Part shown: one piece after another, positions 1 to 9,869 of the stretch
How positions within the stretch are numbered: the first letter of the stretch is position 1
Layout: each line of letters opens with the position of its first letter
Source: Nevskia ramosa DSM 11499
GTDB taxonomy: Bacteria > Pseudomonadota > Gammaproteobacteria > Nevskiales > Nevskiaceae
NCBI RefSeq assembly: GCF_000420645.1
Contig: NZ_ATVI01000005.1
Location: forward strand, 124,001 to 188,000
Reading direction: 5' to 3'
DNA length: 64,000 nt
Position numbers and translations under genes: made by a program
Notes under the pieces: generated by a model
Told to the model about the DNA's origin: nothing
The model's input: only the letters and a program-made list of their open reading frames with translations
Database searches by the model: none

Positions 1-2575
1 GAATGCGGAACGGATCGAAGCCGTGCAGGTTGCGGCCGGTCGGCAGGATCTCCGGCGTCCGCATCAAGTCGCCACCCGGAGCCGGGCGGATGAAGCGGCC
101 ATCGAGGGCTTTCAGCAGGCCTTCGATTTCGTGTTCTTCGCCGAGCTGGCGGTTGATCTCGGCCAGCTTGGCGACGGTGCCGCGGGTGTCGTCATTGATC
201 GGCAACCCTGCCTTGGCCAGCACCTGCTCGATGGATTCGCCAGCGACGAGCGCGATCATCGCGGCACGTTCCAGTCGCAGACCGTGCGAGGCCTCGGCGA
301 CTGCCAGCAGCATGTCGGTCCGCTCTTCGTTCGACGACGTCGCACCGATCACATGCAGGCCATGCGGAATCAGCGTGTATTCGAGTTCCAGCATCGCGGC
401 ATTGAGCTTGACGACCTGCGCTTCGGCCTGCTCAGCCGTCCACACCGGTTCGCTGGTAACCAGATCGATGACTGCGGCCTGCGCCTGGATCATCGAAGCG
501 AGCGGGCCGCGCTCCGTGACTTCATCGGGTGACAGTCCGCGCCAGCGTTCGATCGAACTCTTCAGCTCGACAAGCCCGCGATACAGCCCGGCCTGCGCCA
601 CTGGCGGCGTCAGATAGCTGATCAGCGTGGCCTGCGAACGGCGCTTGGCAATGGCGCCTTCGCTGGGATTGTTCGCGGCATACAGATAGATGTTCGGCAG
701 ATCGCCGATCAGACGGTCCGGCCAGCAATCGCCAGACAAGCCGCTCTGCTTGCCTGGCATGAATTCCAGCGCGCCGTGGGTGCCGAAATGCAGCACGGCG
801 TGGGCGCCGAAATCTTCGCGCAGCCAGCGGTAGAACGCCGAGAACGCATGGGTCGGCGCAAAGCCTTTCTCGAACAACAGGCGCATCGGATCGCCTTCGT
901 AGCCGAAGCTGGGCTGAATCCCGATGCTGATGTTGCCGAAGGTTTCGCCGAGCACGAAGATCGAGCCGCCATCGCTCAACTGTTTGCCGGGCGCCGGTCC
1001 CCACTGCGCTTCGATTTCCTTCAGCCAGGGTTCGCGGCGCACGTGATCGTCCGCCGAAATGCGAGCCATGACATTGGCATCGGCACCGAAGCGCGAAGCA
1101 TTGCCGTGAATCACGCGCTCGCGCAGATCGTCGACGGTCACCGGCACATCGACCTTGTAGCCTTCGGCCTTCATCGCGATCAGGGTGCGATGCAGCGATT
1201 CGAAGACCGACAGATGCGCAGCGGTGCCGATGTTGCCGGCGTTCGGCGGGAAGTTGAACAGCACGATCGCAACCTTGCGCTCGGCACGCTTGGCGCGGCG
1301 CATGGTCACCAGCTTGTCGATGCGCTTGGCCAGCGTTTCGGCACGCTCGACGCAGGTCTGCATGTCTCGCGCGGACTTCGACGGCGGGAACACGCAACCG
1401 CGATGGCAGCCGCTGCATTTCTCGCCGGCGGAATCAGAACGGCCGCCGAACAGGGTCATGCCGGTAGCGCCATCCAGCTCGGGAATCGCGACCATGATCG
1501 TCGACTCCACCGGCATCAGGCCGCGTTCGCCTGCGCCCCATTGTTCGAGCGTCTGGAACTCGAGCGGGTGCGCGGCGACATAGGGCACATCGAGCTTGGC
1601 GAGGATGTCCTCGGCCGCCCTGGCGTCGTTGTAGGCCGGGCCGCCGACTAGCGAAAAGCCGGTCAGCGAGACCACGGCGTCGACGGTCGCGCGGCCATCA
1701 CGCAGGAAGAATTGTTCGATCGCCGGACGCGAATCGAGCCCCGAGGCAAACGCCGGCACCACGTTCAAGCCGCGTGCTTCGAGCGCGTTGATCACGCCGT
1801 CGTAATGGGCGGCGTTGCCGGCCAGCGGGTAGGAGCGCAGCACCAGCACGCCGACGGTGCCGCGCTTGCCGACGTTCGGCAACGAACTGGCGTTGTCGCT
1901 GATTCGGCCCTTGAGCCGCGGGTGATAGACGCCGACTTCGGGATACTCGGCCGGTGCTTCCGATTTCAGCGTGCCGCGCAGCGCGCGACGCGGGCCATCG
2001 GCGTAGCGGTCAACGAGAAACTTCACCATGTTGACCAGGTTGTCTTCCGAACCTGCCAGCCAGTACTGCAGGGTCAGGAAGTAGGCGCGCACGTCCTGCG
2101 CCGTGCCGGGAATGAAGCGCAGCAGCTTCGGGATGCGACGCAGCATCTTCATCTGCTCGGCACCGGCGGTGGCCTTGGCGGCACCCTCCTTGGCCTTCGG
2201 CTTCAGGCGCTTGAGCAGCGCCATGGCGCCGCTCGCTTCCTTCTTGCTGTCCATGTCGAAGCGACCAATGCGGGTCAGCTTGGCGATCTCGGTGGCGGAC
2301 ATGCAGCCCAGCATCGCGTCGCAGTGCTCGCGACGGGCCTGCAGCGCTGGCAGCACGGCGTTGAAATGATCTTCGACGAACAGCATCGTGTTGATGATGA
2401 TGTCGCCCTGAGCGATGTCGTCATGGCAACGCTGCAACAGCTTGGGCTCGGCACTCCATTCCGCCGCCGTGTGCATGCTCAGCACCAAGCCCGGCACTTC
2501 GCGCGCGAGGCGTGCCGCTGCACGCGTGGCGGCGCTCGCGAGATGGTTGTCCATCGTCACGATGACCACGCGCAT
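1..2575 (-). CDS. bchH: Magnesium chelatase large subunit BchH (3' end cut off by window)
   Basis: BchH binds protoporphyrin IX and, with BchI and BchD, inserts Mg2+ in the first committed step of bacteriochlorophyll synthesis. I read the frame from the ATG at 2573-2575 (start MRVVIVTMDNHLASAATRA), through family-typical stretches such as FLTLQYWLAGSEDNLVNMV and YADGPRRALRGTLKSEAPAE, to TPEILPTGRNLHGFDPFRI at the left edge. About 858 codons are present of roughly 1,200 or more expected; the C-terminus lies outside the window. The start is 13 bases after the bchB stop, so it is the fourth gene of the bchFNBH operon. In most purple bacteria bchL and bchM follow. Confidence in family is very high; I checked both ends and not every codon between. 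Confidence 0.95.
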   Translation of the reverse strand, partial: MRVVIVTMDNHLASAATRAAARLAREVPGLVLSMHTAAEWSAEPKLLQRCHDDIAQGDIIINTMLFVEDHFNAVLPALQARREHCDAMLGCMSATEIAKLTRIGRFDMDSKKEASGAMALLKRLKPKAKEGAAKATAGAEQMKMLRRIPKLLRFIPGTAQDVRAYFLTLQYWLAGSEDNLVNMVKFLVDRYADGPRRALRGTLKSEAPAEYPEVGVYHPRLKGRISDNASSLPNVGKRGTVGVLVLRSYPLAGNAAHYDGVINALEARGLNVVPAFASGLDSRPAIEQFFLRDGRATVDAVVSLTGFSLVGGPAYNDARAAEDILAKLDVPYVAAHPLEFQTLEQWGAGERGLMPVESTIMVAIPELDGATGMTLFGGRSDSAGEKCSGCHRGCVFPPSKSARDMQTCVERAETLAKRIDKLVTMRRAKRAERKVAIVLFNFPPNAGNIGTAAHLSVFESLHRTLIAMKAEGYKVDVPVTVDDLRERVIHGNASRFGADANVMARISADDHVRREPWLKEIEAQWGPAPGKQLSDGGSIFVLGETFGNISIGIQPSFGYEGDPMRLLFEKGFAPTHAFSAFYRWLREDFGAHAVLHFGTHGALEFMPGKQSGLSGDCWPDRLIGDLPNIYLYAANNPSEGAIAKRRSQATLISYLTPPVAQAGLYRGLVELKSSIERWRGLSPDEVTERGPLASMIQAQAAVIDLVTSEPVWTAEQAEAQVVKLNAAMLELEYTLIPHGLHVIGATSSNEERTDMLLAVAEASHGLRLERAAMIALVAGESIEQVLAKAGLPINDDTRGTVAKLAEINRQLGEEHEIEGLLKALDGRFIRPAPGGDLMRTPEILPTGRNLHGFDPFRI

Positions 2576-2588
2576 GGGCGCGGCAGCC

Positions 2589-4205
2589 TTAGCGGCTGAA
2601 GTGGGCTTTGGCATCGTAGAGCGCCTCGACGGTGATGACGCGCACGCCGAATTCACGAGCGTATGCCTCGGTATTGCGGCGAGCCTTGCCGCGTACAAAG
2701 AACGGAATCTTTCCGAGTTCCTTCTCGCCTTCGGGAGACCAGACGGGGTCGATCGGGCCTTCGGCCTCGATCACGTCCACGTCGTCATCGGTCTCGACCG
2801 CAAGCGCGAACGCGTCGGCAATGGGAGCGGCGGCAGGCGCGGCGCGGCGCTCGCTGGCGGCACCACCGAGATGCGAAGGTGCGGCTTCGGCATGGAACTC
2901 GAAGTCCTCGCGGAACATGCCGAGCAGGTGTTCTTCGAGGCCCATCATCAGCGGATGGACCCAGGTATCGAAGATCACGTTGGCGCCTTCGAAACCCATC
3001 TGCGGCGAATAGCGCGCCGGGTAGTCCTGCACGTGCACCGGCGCCGAAATCACCGCGCAGGGCACGCCCAGGCGCTTGGCGATATGGCGTTCCATCTGGG
3101 TGCCGAGCAGCAGTTCGACATTCAGCTCGGTGATCGCCGCTTCGACCTCGAGATAGTCCTCGGTGATCATCGCTTCGACGCCGTAGAGCTTCGCGGCTTC
3201 GCGCACTTCGCGAGCGAGTTCGCGGCTGTAGGTGCCGAGACCGACGACGGTGAAGCCCAGCTCCCTGGTGGCGATGCGGGCTGCGGCAATCGCATGAGTT
3301 GCATCACCGAAGACGAACACGCGCTTGCCGGTGAGATAGGTGGAGTCCACTGACTTCGCGTACCAGGGCGCGCGGGAGTTCGGGTCATCGAGCAGCGCGC
3401 TGGCATCGACACCGGCGAGCGCTGCAACTTCGCGAATGAAATCACAGGTGGCGCCCATGCCGATCGGCACGGTCTTGACCATCGGCTGGCCGAAGGTGCG
3501 CTGCAGCCAGCCGGCGGCCGGCATTGCGATTTCCGGATACAGCACGATGTTGAAATCGGCATCACCCAGGCGGGTGATGTCGTCGGGGCTGGCATCGAAC
3601 GGGGCGATGACGTTGATGTCGACGCCGATCTGCGCCAGCAGCCCCGAGATTTCCTTCAGATCATCGCGATGGCGAAAGCCGAGCGCGGTGGGCCCAAGCA
3701 GATTGCAGCGGGCGCGGCGAGCCGGATCGCGCGGCGCGGGCTTGGTGCCCGGCGGCGGCGCTTTCGGTCCGGCCAGCTTGCGGACGATCTGATAGAAGGT
3801 TTCCGCCGCGCCCCAGTTTTCCTTCTTCTGATACGAAGGCAGTTCCAGGGTGACGACCGGAATCGGCAGTTCCAGCGCGTCCGACAAGCCGCCCGGATCG
3901 TCCTGGATCAGCTCGGCGGTGCATGACGCACCGACCAGCATCGCCTTCGGCTTGAAGCGCTCATACGCATCGCGCGCGGCGTCCTGGAACAGTTGCGCGG
4001 TATCGCTGCCGAGATCGCGGGCCTGGAACGTCGTGTAGGTCACCGGCGGCCGCTTCTGGCGGCGCTCGATCATCGTGAACAGCAGATCGGCGTAGGTATC
4101 GCCCTGAGGCGCGTGCAGCACGTAGTGGACGTCACGCATCGCGGTGGCGATGCGCATCGCGCCGACATGAGGCGGGCCTTCGTAAGTCCAGACGGTCAGT
4201 TGCAT
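2589..4205 (-). CDS. bchB: Light-independent protochlorophyllide reductase subunit B
   Basis: 538 aa. With BchN it forms the NB catalytic component of dark-operative protochlorophyllide oxidoreductase (DPOR), a nitrogenase-like enzyme that reduces ring D; BchL, the electron donor, is not in the window. The protein starts [20 protein letters not shown] as the family does. Asp36 (context APQGDTYAD) is present; in the Rhodobacter enzyme this Asp supplies the unusual fourth ligand of the NB [4Fe-4S] cluster. Cys95 lies in [10 protein letters not shown]. The C-terminal domain ([16 protein letters not shown]) follows a low-complexity Ala/Pro linker near residues 435-465. The gene starts 4 bases after the bchN stop, in the bchFNBH operon. 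Confidence 0.97.
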   Translation of the reverse strand: MQLTVWTYEGPPHVGAMRIATAMRDVHYVLHAPQGDTYADLLFTMIERRQKRPPVTYTTFQARDLGSDTAQLFQDAARDAYERFKPKAMLVGASCTAELIQDDPGGLSDALELPIPVVTLELPSYQKKENWGAAETFYQIVRKLAGPKAPPPGTKPAPRDPARRARCNLLGPTALGFRHRDDLKEISGLLAQIGVDINVIAPFDASPDDITRLGDADFNIVLYPEIAMPAAGWLQRTFGQPMVKTVPIGMGATCDFIREVAALAGVDASALLDDPNSRAPWYAKSVDSTYLTGKRVFVFGDATHAIAAARIATRELGFTVVGLGTYSRELAREVREAAKLYGVEAMITEDYLEVEAAITELNVELLLGTQMERHIAKRLGVPCAVISAPVHVQDYPARYSPQMGFEGANVIFDTWVHPLMMGLEEHLLGMFREDFEFHAEAAPSHLGGAASERRAAPAAAPIADAFALAVETDDDVDVIEAEGPIDPVWSPEGEKELGKIPFFVRGKARRNTEAYAREFGVRVITVEALYDAKAHFSR

Positions 4206-4209
4206 GGCG

Positions 4210-6020
<1,811 letters not shown>

Positions 6021-6055
6021 GCCTTTCTCTCCACGGTCGCTGAGGCCTTGGAGGC

Positions 6056-6084
6056 AATCTAGTCCGGCAAAAACAGACTGTCAA
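6056..6084 (-). promoter_or_regulatory. Sigma70-type promoter of bchFNBH
   Basis: On the minus strand TTGACA (6084-6079, perfect -35) is followed by a 17-base spacer and TAGATT (6061-6056, four of six matches to the -10). This puts transcription start about 30 bases before the bchF ATG. The -35 lies inside the left PpsR-like box. Confidence 0.6.
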
Positions 6085-6112
6085 CTAAAATTGACGTAAT
6101 TAAATAGTGACA
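6079..6112. promoter_or_regulatory. Two overlapping PpsR/CrtJ-type boxes
   Basis: Box 1 is TGTCAACTAAAATTGACG (6079-6096) and box 2 is CGTAATTAAATAGTGACA (6095-6112). The known PpsR/CrtJ operator is TGT-N12-ACA; both boxes match except for G instead of A at one end. Box 2 is the same asymmetric motif (TGTCA-N10-ACG) in reverse orientation, so together they form a symmetric element TGTCA-N10-ACGT-N10-TGACA. They cover the -35 of bchF. The same arrangement recurs before bchG. Confidence 0.7.
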
Positions 6113-6337
6113 ATCGGAATCGGCTATGCAAAGCTCAAATAACTGGTTTTGACCGTCCTGTATCCCGATGCAACAATTCGGGGGCTCTACGGAAGACCAC
6201 CAGAGCAACAAGCCCACCGCGTCAGTGCAGTCACTCGTGCCACGGATCGAACAAGGCTTCAGCTTCGACTGAAGCCGTCGGCCCTGCGCCGATGCAGGGG
6301 GTCGATACAAGCGTTTTGATTTTGGAGGAGAAATCAA

Positions 6338-7201
6338 ATGCTAGTGCTGACATCAGCAAGAGAGGCTGTGCTTTCGGGCAGAGTTTCCGAGCATCGTGGC
6401 GAAGCTGCAGAAGGGGCGATGCGTAGTGCGATCGAGCAGCAGTACCTGCCGCTGATCCGCACCATCGAAGCCGAGATCATTCCGAGGTTGCTGCTTGCCC
6501 ATAAGGGCCAATCGCTGGCGGATGGCATTGCCGATGAGCGTGGCGAGATTCCCAGTCAGGCGCATGTGCTCGAATTTGCCGGCCTGGTGCTGACGCAAAG
6601 TTCGATCGCCGCCGCCGGCTATATCGAAGCGATGGTCGATCAGGGTTATCTGCTGGAAACCCTGTATCTGGAATTGCTTGCTCCGGCGGCGCGCCATCTC
6701 GGCGAACTGTGGGAACAGGATCTCTGCGATTTCGTCGACGTGACGATGGCGCTCGGCCGGGTTCAGCATGTGATCCGCGAGTTCAGCCCGGTGTTTCGCG
6801 AATCGCCCACGGCCCGTACCGATACGCGGCGCATCCTGCTGGCGCCGGCACCGGGCGAGCAGCACTCGATGGGCTTGATGATGGTCAAGGAGTTCTTCGT
6901 CCGCAGCGGCTGGCATGTGGTTGGCGGGCCGGGCGTGCCGAGCGAGGATGTCGCGACCCTGGCAGCCACTGAATGGTTCGATTGCGTCGGCATTTCGGCC
7001 GGTGGCGATTGCCGCCTCGAAGGGCTCGCCTCCTGGATCGCAGCCTTGCGCAGCACGTCCAAGAACCGTGCGGTGTCGGTCATGCTGGGTGGGCCGCATT
7101 TCGTGTCGCACCCGGAATTGGCCTCGTTGCTGGGTGCCGATGCCACGGCTGCCGATGCTCGCGAAGCCGTTCGTCAGGCAGAAATACTCGCAGCGCGTTA
7201 G
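6338..7201 (+). CDS. aerR: AerR/PpaA-type cobalamin-binding antirepressor
   Basis: 287 aa. AerR/PpaA proteins bind B12, sense light and/or oxygen, and antagonise the repressor PpsR/CrtJ. The N-terminal part has a helical B12-cap region with Trp125 in GELWEQDLCDFVDVT, as in the AerR/CarH group. The C-terminal part is a Rossmann-like B12 domain with the motif E174-Q-H176-S-M-G179 (PGEQHSMG), where the His is the expected lower axial cobalt ligand. No DNA-binding domain is visible. The start has GGAGGAG eight bases upstream. It sits directly upstream of ppsR, the classical aerR/ppaA-ppsR arrangement, and diverges from bchF across paired PpsR-like boxes. Confidence 0.88.
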   Translation: MLVLTSAREAVLSGRVSEHRGEAAEGAMRSAIEQQYLPLIRTIEAEIIPRLLLAHKGQSLADGIADERGEIPSQAHVLEFAGLVLTQSSIAAAGYIEAMVDQGYLLETLYLELLAPAARHLGELWEQDLCDFVDVTMALGRVQHVIREFSPVFRESPTARTDTRRILLAPAPGEQHSMGLMMVKEFFVRSGWHVVGGPGVPSEDVATLAATEWFDCVGISAGGDCRLEGLASWIAALRSTSKNRAVSVMLGGPHFVSHPELASLLGADATAADAREAVRQAEILAAR

Positions 7202-7302
7202 GGTTTCACCTTGACCCCCGCTGTCGAGCCATTGTTCATGAGGCAAGTTTGGAAGAGATCGCCGAGACTGCGCCCCCACATGATCGACAAGGTGCCCCTG
7301 CA

Positions 7303-8727
7303 GTGAGTGCGTCAACACTACCGAACAGTCGTCTCGGCAGTCTGGACGCGGATTCCGCTGCAGACCTGATTGCCGCGGCAGCCGATGTGGCGCTGGTGCT
7401 CGATGGTGATGGCGTGATCCGCGATGTCGCGCTCGGCAGTGAAGACATGCTGCTCGAAGGCTGCCGGAAGTGGATCGGCCAGCCCTGGGCCGAAACGGTC
7501 ACCGTCGAAAGCCGCGCGAAAGTCGAAACCCTGCTGCGCGAAGCGACCTCGAAAGCCGAGCGCCGCTGGCGCCAGGTCAATCATCCTTCGGCGCGCGGTT
7601 CCGATGTGCCGGTGCTCTATTCGGCCGTGCAGGTCGGCCAGAATGGTCAAGTCGTGGCCTTCGGCCGCGATCTCCGCCCGAATGCCCAGCTGCAGCAGCG
7701 GCTGGTCGATGCCCAGCAATCGATGGAACGCGACTACTGGCGCCTGCGCCATGTCGAGACCCGATATCGCCTGCTGTTCATGTCTTCGCTCGAGGCGGTG
7801 CTGATCATAGATGCAGCCACCCAGAAGATCGTCGAGGCCAATCCGGCCGCCGGTGAATTGCTGGGCGAAAACGCGCGCAAGGTGGTCGGCCGCAGCTTCC
7901 CCGAGGGTTTCGACGCCGACAGCACCGGCGCGATCGGCCTGCTGCTGGCGCGCGCCCGCGCCGTCGGCCGCGGTGACGATACCCGCGTGCGGTTGAGCAG
8001 CGATGCTCGCGAATTCCTGATCGCCGCCTCGTTGTTTTCGCAGGAAAACGGTTCGTTCTTCCTGGTTCGCCTGGCGCCGGTTCGGGGTGACGGTAGTGAG
8101 GCGGCGGTGCCGCGCTCGATCGTCAAGGTCATGGAAAGCCTGCCGGACGGCTTCGTCGTCACCGATCTCGAAGGGCAGGTGATCACCGCCAATCGCGCTT
8201 TCGTCGATCTCGCGCAGACGGTCAGCGAAGCGCAGCTGCGCGGCGAATCGCTGGAGCGTTGGCTGGGCCGTTCCGGCGTCGATTTCAGCGTGCTGATCGG
8301 CAGCATCCGCCAGCACGGTTCGGTGCGGCTGTTCTCGACGGTGCTGCGTGGCGAGCACGGCGCAGCCAGCGATGTCGAAGTTTCGGCAGTATCGGTGCCG
8401 CACGGCGAGCCGCCCTGTCTCGGTTTCACGATCCGCGATGTCGGCCGCCGGGCAGCTTCTTCGGTCAGTGCCCGCGTCGCTCAGGAACTGCCGCGTTCGG
8501 CGAACCAGCTCACCGAACTGGTCGGCCGCGTTTCGCTGAAGGAATTGGTACGGGAATCGACCGATCTGATCGAAAAGCTGTGCATCGAAGCCGCCCTCGA
8601 ACTGACTCGCGACAATCGCGCATCGGCGGCTGAAATGCTCGGTCTGAGCCGTCAGAGCCTGTACGTGAAACTGCGTCGCTACGGCCTCGGCGATCTCGGG
8701 CCCGACGAGTCGGAGTCGGCCACGTGA
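7303..8727 (+). CDS. ppsR: Photosynthesis repressor PpsR/CrtJ (full length, with HTH)
   Basis: 474 aa from a GTG at 7303; I prefer this start because it gives the family length (464 aa in Rhodobacter sphaeroides). A TTG at 7249 is an in-frame alternative; neither has a strong Shine-Dalgarno. Domains: N-terminal PAS-like (15-125), helical Q-linker (126-155, QQRLVDAQQSMERDYW), PAS1 (156-258), PAS2 (272-382) and a Fis-type helix-turn-helix at 425-462 (SAAEMLGLSRQSLYVKLRRY). Cys427 in the HTH corresponds to the redox-active cysteine of PpsR/CrtJ. The second redox cysteine described for the family, between the PAS domains, is not seen. It represses bch/crt/puf genes aerobically. Its likely targets include the boxes at 6079, 8882 and 18688. 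Confidence 0.95.
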   Translation: MSASTLPNSRLGSLDADSAADLIAAAADVALVLDGDGVIRDVALGSEDMLLEGCRKWIGQPWAETVTVESRAKVETLLREATSKAERRWRQVNHPSARGSDVPVLYSAVQVGQNGQVVAFGRDLRPNAQLQQRLVDAQQSMERDYWRLRHVETRYRLLFMSSLEAVLIIDAATQKIVEANPAAGELLGENARKVVGRSFPEGFDADSTGAIGLLLARARAVGRGDDTRVRLSSDAREFLIAASLFSQENGSFFLVRLAPVRGDGSEAAVPRSIVKVMESLPDGFVVTDLEGQVITANRAFVDLAQTVSEAQLRGESLERWLGRSGVDFSVLIGSIRQHGSVRLFSTVLRGEHGAASDVEVSAVSVPHGEPPCLGFTIRDVGRRAASSVSARVAQELPRSANQLTELVGRVSLKELVRESTDLIEKLCIEAALELTRDNRASAAEMLGLSRQSLYVKLRRYGLGDLGPDESESAT

Positions 8728-8861
8728 TGACCTTCTTCGGGGTTCCGATCTTCGAATGGGCAGGCTTGGCGCTTGCCCTCGGACTCGGCCTCGAAGCCTG
8801 GTTGACGATTCGCAAACCGTCGTCCTCCAAGTCGGATCGTCGGGACGATTCCGAGGGGTAG
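8727..8861 (+). CDS. 44-aa putative membrane peptide coupled to ppsR
   Basis: The ATG at 8727-8729 overlaps the ppsR stop (TGATG), so translation is probably coupled. The peptide begins MTFFGVPIFEWAGLALALGL, has one hydrophobic segment (about residues 4-25) and then a charged Lys/Ser/Arg/Asp tail ending in a TAG at 8859-8861. I do not recognise it. The overlap, a clear membrane segment and a charged tail argue for a real gene; its small size and lack of a known family argue for caution. Confidence 0.5.
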   Translation: MTFFGVPIFEWAGLALALGLGLEAWLTIRKPSSSKSDRRDDSEG

Positions 8862-8867
8862 CCCTCG

Positions 8868-8887
8868 CTGACAGCACCGACTGTCAG
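8868..8887. promoter_or_regulatory. Perfect 7-bp inverted repeat before bchG
   Basis: CTGACAG (8868-8874), six bases, CTGTCAG (8881-8887). It could be a weak hairpin ending the ppsR message. It could also be an extra pair of PpsR half-sites, since the right arm overlaps the first box of the bchG promoter. Confidence 0.35.
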
Positions 8888-8932
8888 AAATAATTGACGA
8901 TATTGGCTGGCGAGCGTAAACCTAGGCTGACA
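8882..8932. promoter_or_regulatory. Paired PpsR/CrtJ-type boxes of the bchG promoter
   Basis: Box 1 TGTCAGAAATAATTGACG (8882-8899) and box 2 CGTAAACCTAGGCTGACA (8915-8932) are the same motif, TGTCA-N10-ACG, in opposite orientations, 15 bases apart. They mirror the pair before bchF/aerR. Box 1 covers the candidate -35 and box 2 the candidate -10, the usual geometry for repression. Confidence 0.7.
8894..8922 (+). promoter_or_regulatory. Candidate sigma70 promoter of bchG operon
   Basis: TTGACG (8894-8899), a 17-base spacer and TAAACC (8917-8922). Transcription would start about 25-30 bases before the TTG start codon of bchG. Both hexamers are overlapped by PpsR-like boxes. Confidence 0.5.
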
Positions 8933-8954
8933 TTGAGCCTAGGGCCAGCCTCCA

Positions 8955-9869
8955 TTGAACGCTACGGCACTGACACCAGCTGCACGCCCGGCCTTGTCGG
9001 CCGTGACGGAACTGCTGAAGCCGATTACCTGGTTTCCGCCGATGTGGGCGTTCGGCTGCGGGGTGGTCGCCTCCGGCGAACGCCTGAGCGGCAACTGGTT
9101 GCTGATCATCGTCGGCGTGCTGATTGCCGGGCCGCTGGTCTGCGCGACCAGCCAGGCGGTAAACGACTGGTTCGATCGCGAAGTCGATGCAATCAACGAA
9201 CCGAACCGGCCGATTCCTTCCGGACGCATGCCCGGCCTCTGGGGCTTGTACATCGCCATCGGCTGGACGGCGTTGTCGATGATCGTCGCCATCGCGCTCG
9301 GTCCCTGGGGTTTCGCGGCGACGGTCGTCGGTCTGTTGCTCGCCTGGGCCTACAGCGCACCGCCGTTCCGGCTGAAGCGCAACGGCTGGTGGGGCAATAG
9401 CGCCTGCGCGATCTGCTACGAGGGTCTGGCCTGGACCACCGGCGCGGCAGTGATGGCCGGCGGCGCCATGCCCAGTGCCCGTTCGCTGGCGCTGGCGGCG
9501 CTATACAGCGCCGGAGCACACGGAATCATGACGCTGAACGATTTCAAATCGATCGAAGGCGACCGGATCACCGGTATCGGTTCGCTGCCGGTGCGGCTCG
9601 GCGTTGATCGCGCTGCGCTCACCGCCTGCGCGGCGATGGTGCTGCCGCAGATCGTGGTGATCGGCCTGCTGCTGCACTGGCAGATGCCCTTGCATGCTGC
9701 CGGCATCGGCGGCCTGCTGGCGATCCAACTGACGATGATGCGGCGCTTTCTTTCGGCGCCGCGTCAGCAGGCGCTGTGGTACTCCGGCTTCGGTATTCCG
9801 CTGTACGTGATCGGCATGTTGGTCAGCGCCTTTGCGCTGCGGATCAGCGGCGTCGAGGTGGCGGCATGA
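8955..9869 (+). CDS. bchG: Bacteriochlorophyll synthase (UbiA-type prenyltransferase)
   Basis: 304 aa membrane enzyme that esterifies bacteriochlorophyllide with geranylgeranyl or phytyl diphosphate. I take the TTG at 8955-8957 as start: it puts the conserved KPITWFPPMWAF block about 22 residues from the N-terminus as in relatives, and the first in-frame ATG falls inside that block. The prenyl-diphosphate/Mg motif NDWFDREVD followed by AINEPNRPIPSGRM is present near residue 70. About eight hydrophobic segments are visible. First gene of the bchG - transporter - bchP run; its stop overlaps the next start (ATGA). Expression is probably under PpsR. Confidence 0.95.
   Translation: MNATALTPAARPALSAVTELLKPITWFPPMWAFGCGVVASGERLSGNWLLIIVGVLIAGPLVCATSQAVNDWFDREVDAINEPNRPIPSGRMPGLWGLYIAIGWTALSMIVAIALGPWGFAATVVGLLLAWAYSAPPFRLKRNGWWGNSACAICYEGLAWTTGAAVMAGGAMPSARSLALAALYSAGAHGIMTLNDFKSIEGDRITGIGSLPVRLGVDRAALTACAAMVLPQIVVIGLLLHWQMPLHAAGIGGLLAIQLTMMRRFLSAPRQQALWYSGFGIPLYVIGMLVSAFALRISGVEVAA

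Larger units (their letters stand above)
6021..6337. other. Divergent control region between bchF and the aerR-like gene
   Basis: 317 bases without a gene, AT-richer than its surroundings near 6070-6180. It holds the bchF promoter (6056-6084), the paired PpsR-like boxes (6079-6112) and, at the right end, a strong Shine-Dalgarno (GGAGGAG, about 8 bases before the ATG at 6338). I did not find a convincing -35/-10 pair for the plus-strand gene; TTGACC at 6149-6154 is the best -35 but its -10 is poor. The leader of roughly 150-230 bases before 6338 may carry post-transcriptional control, but I see no recognisable riboswitch. Confidence 0.6.

Noticed and set aside
6149-6177. TTGACC with an AACAAT 17 bases later as promoter of the aerR-like gene
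   Set aside because: The -10 matches poorly; other placements are equally good, so I did not list it as a promoter.
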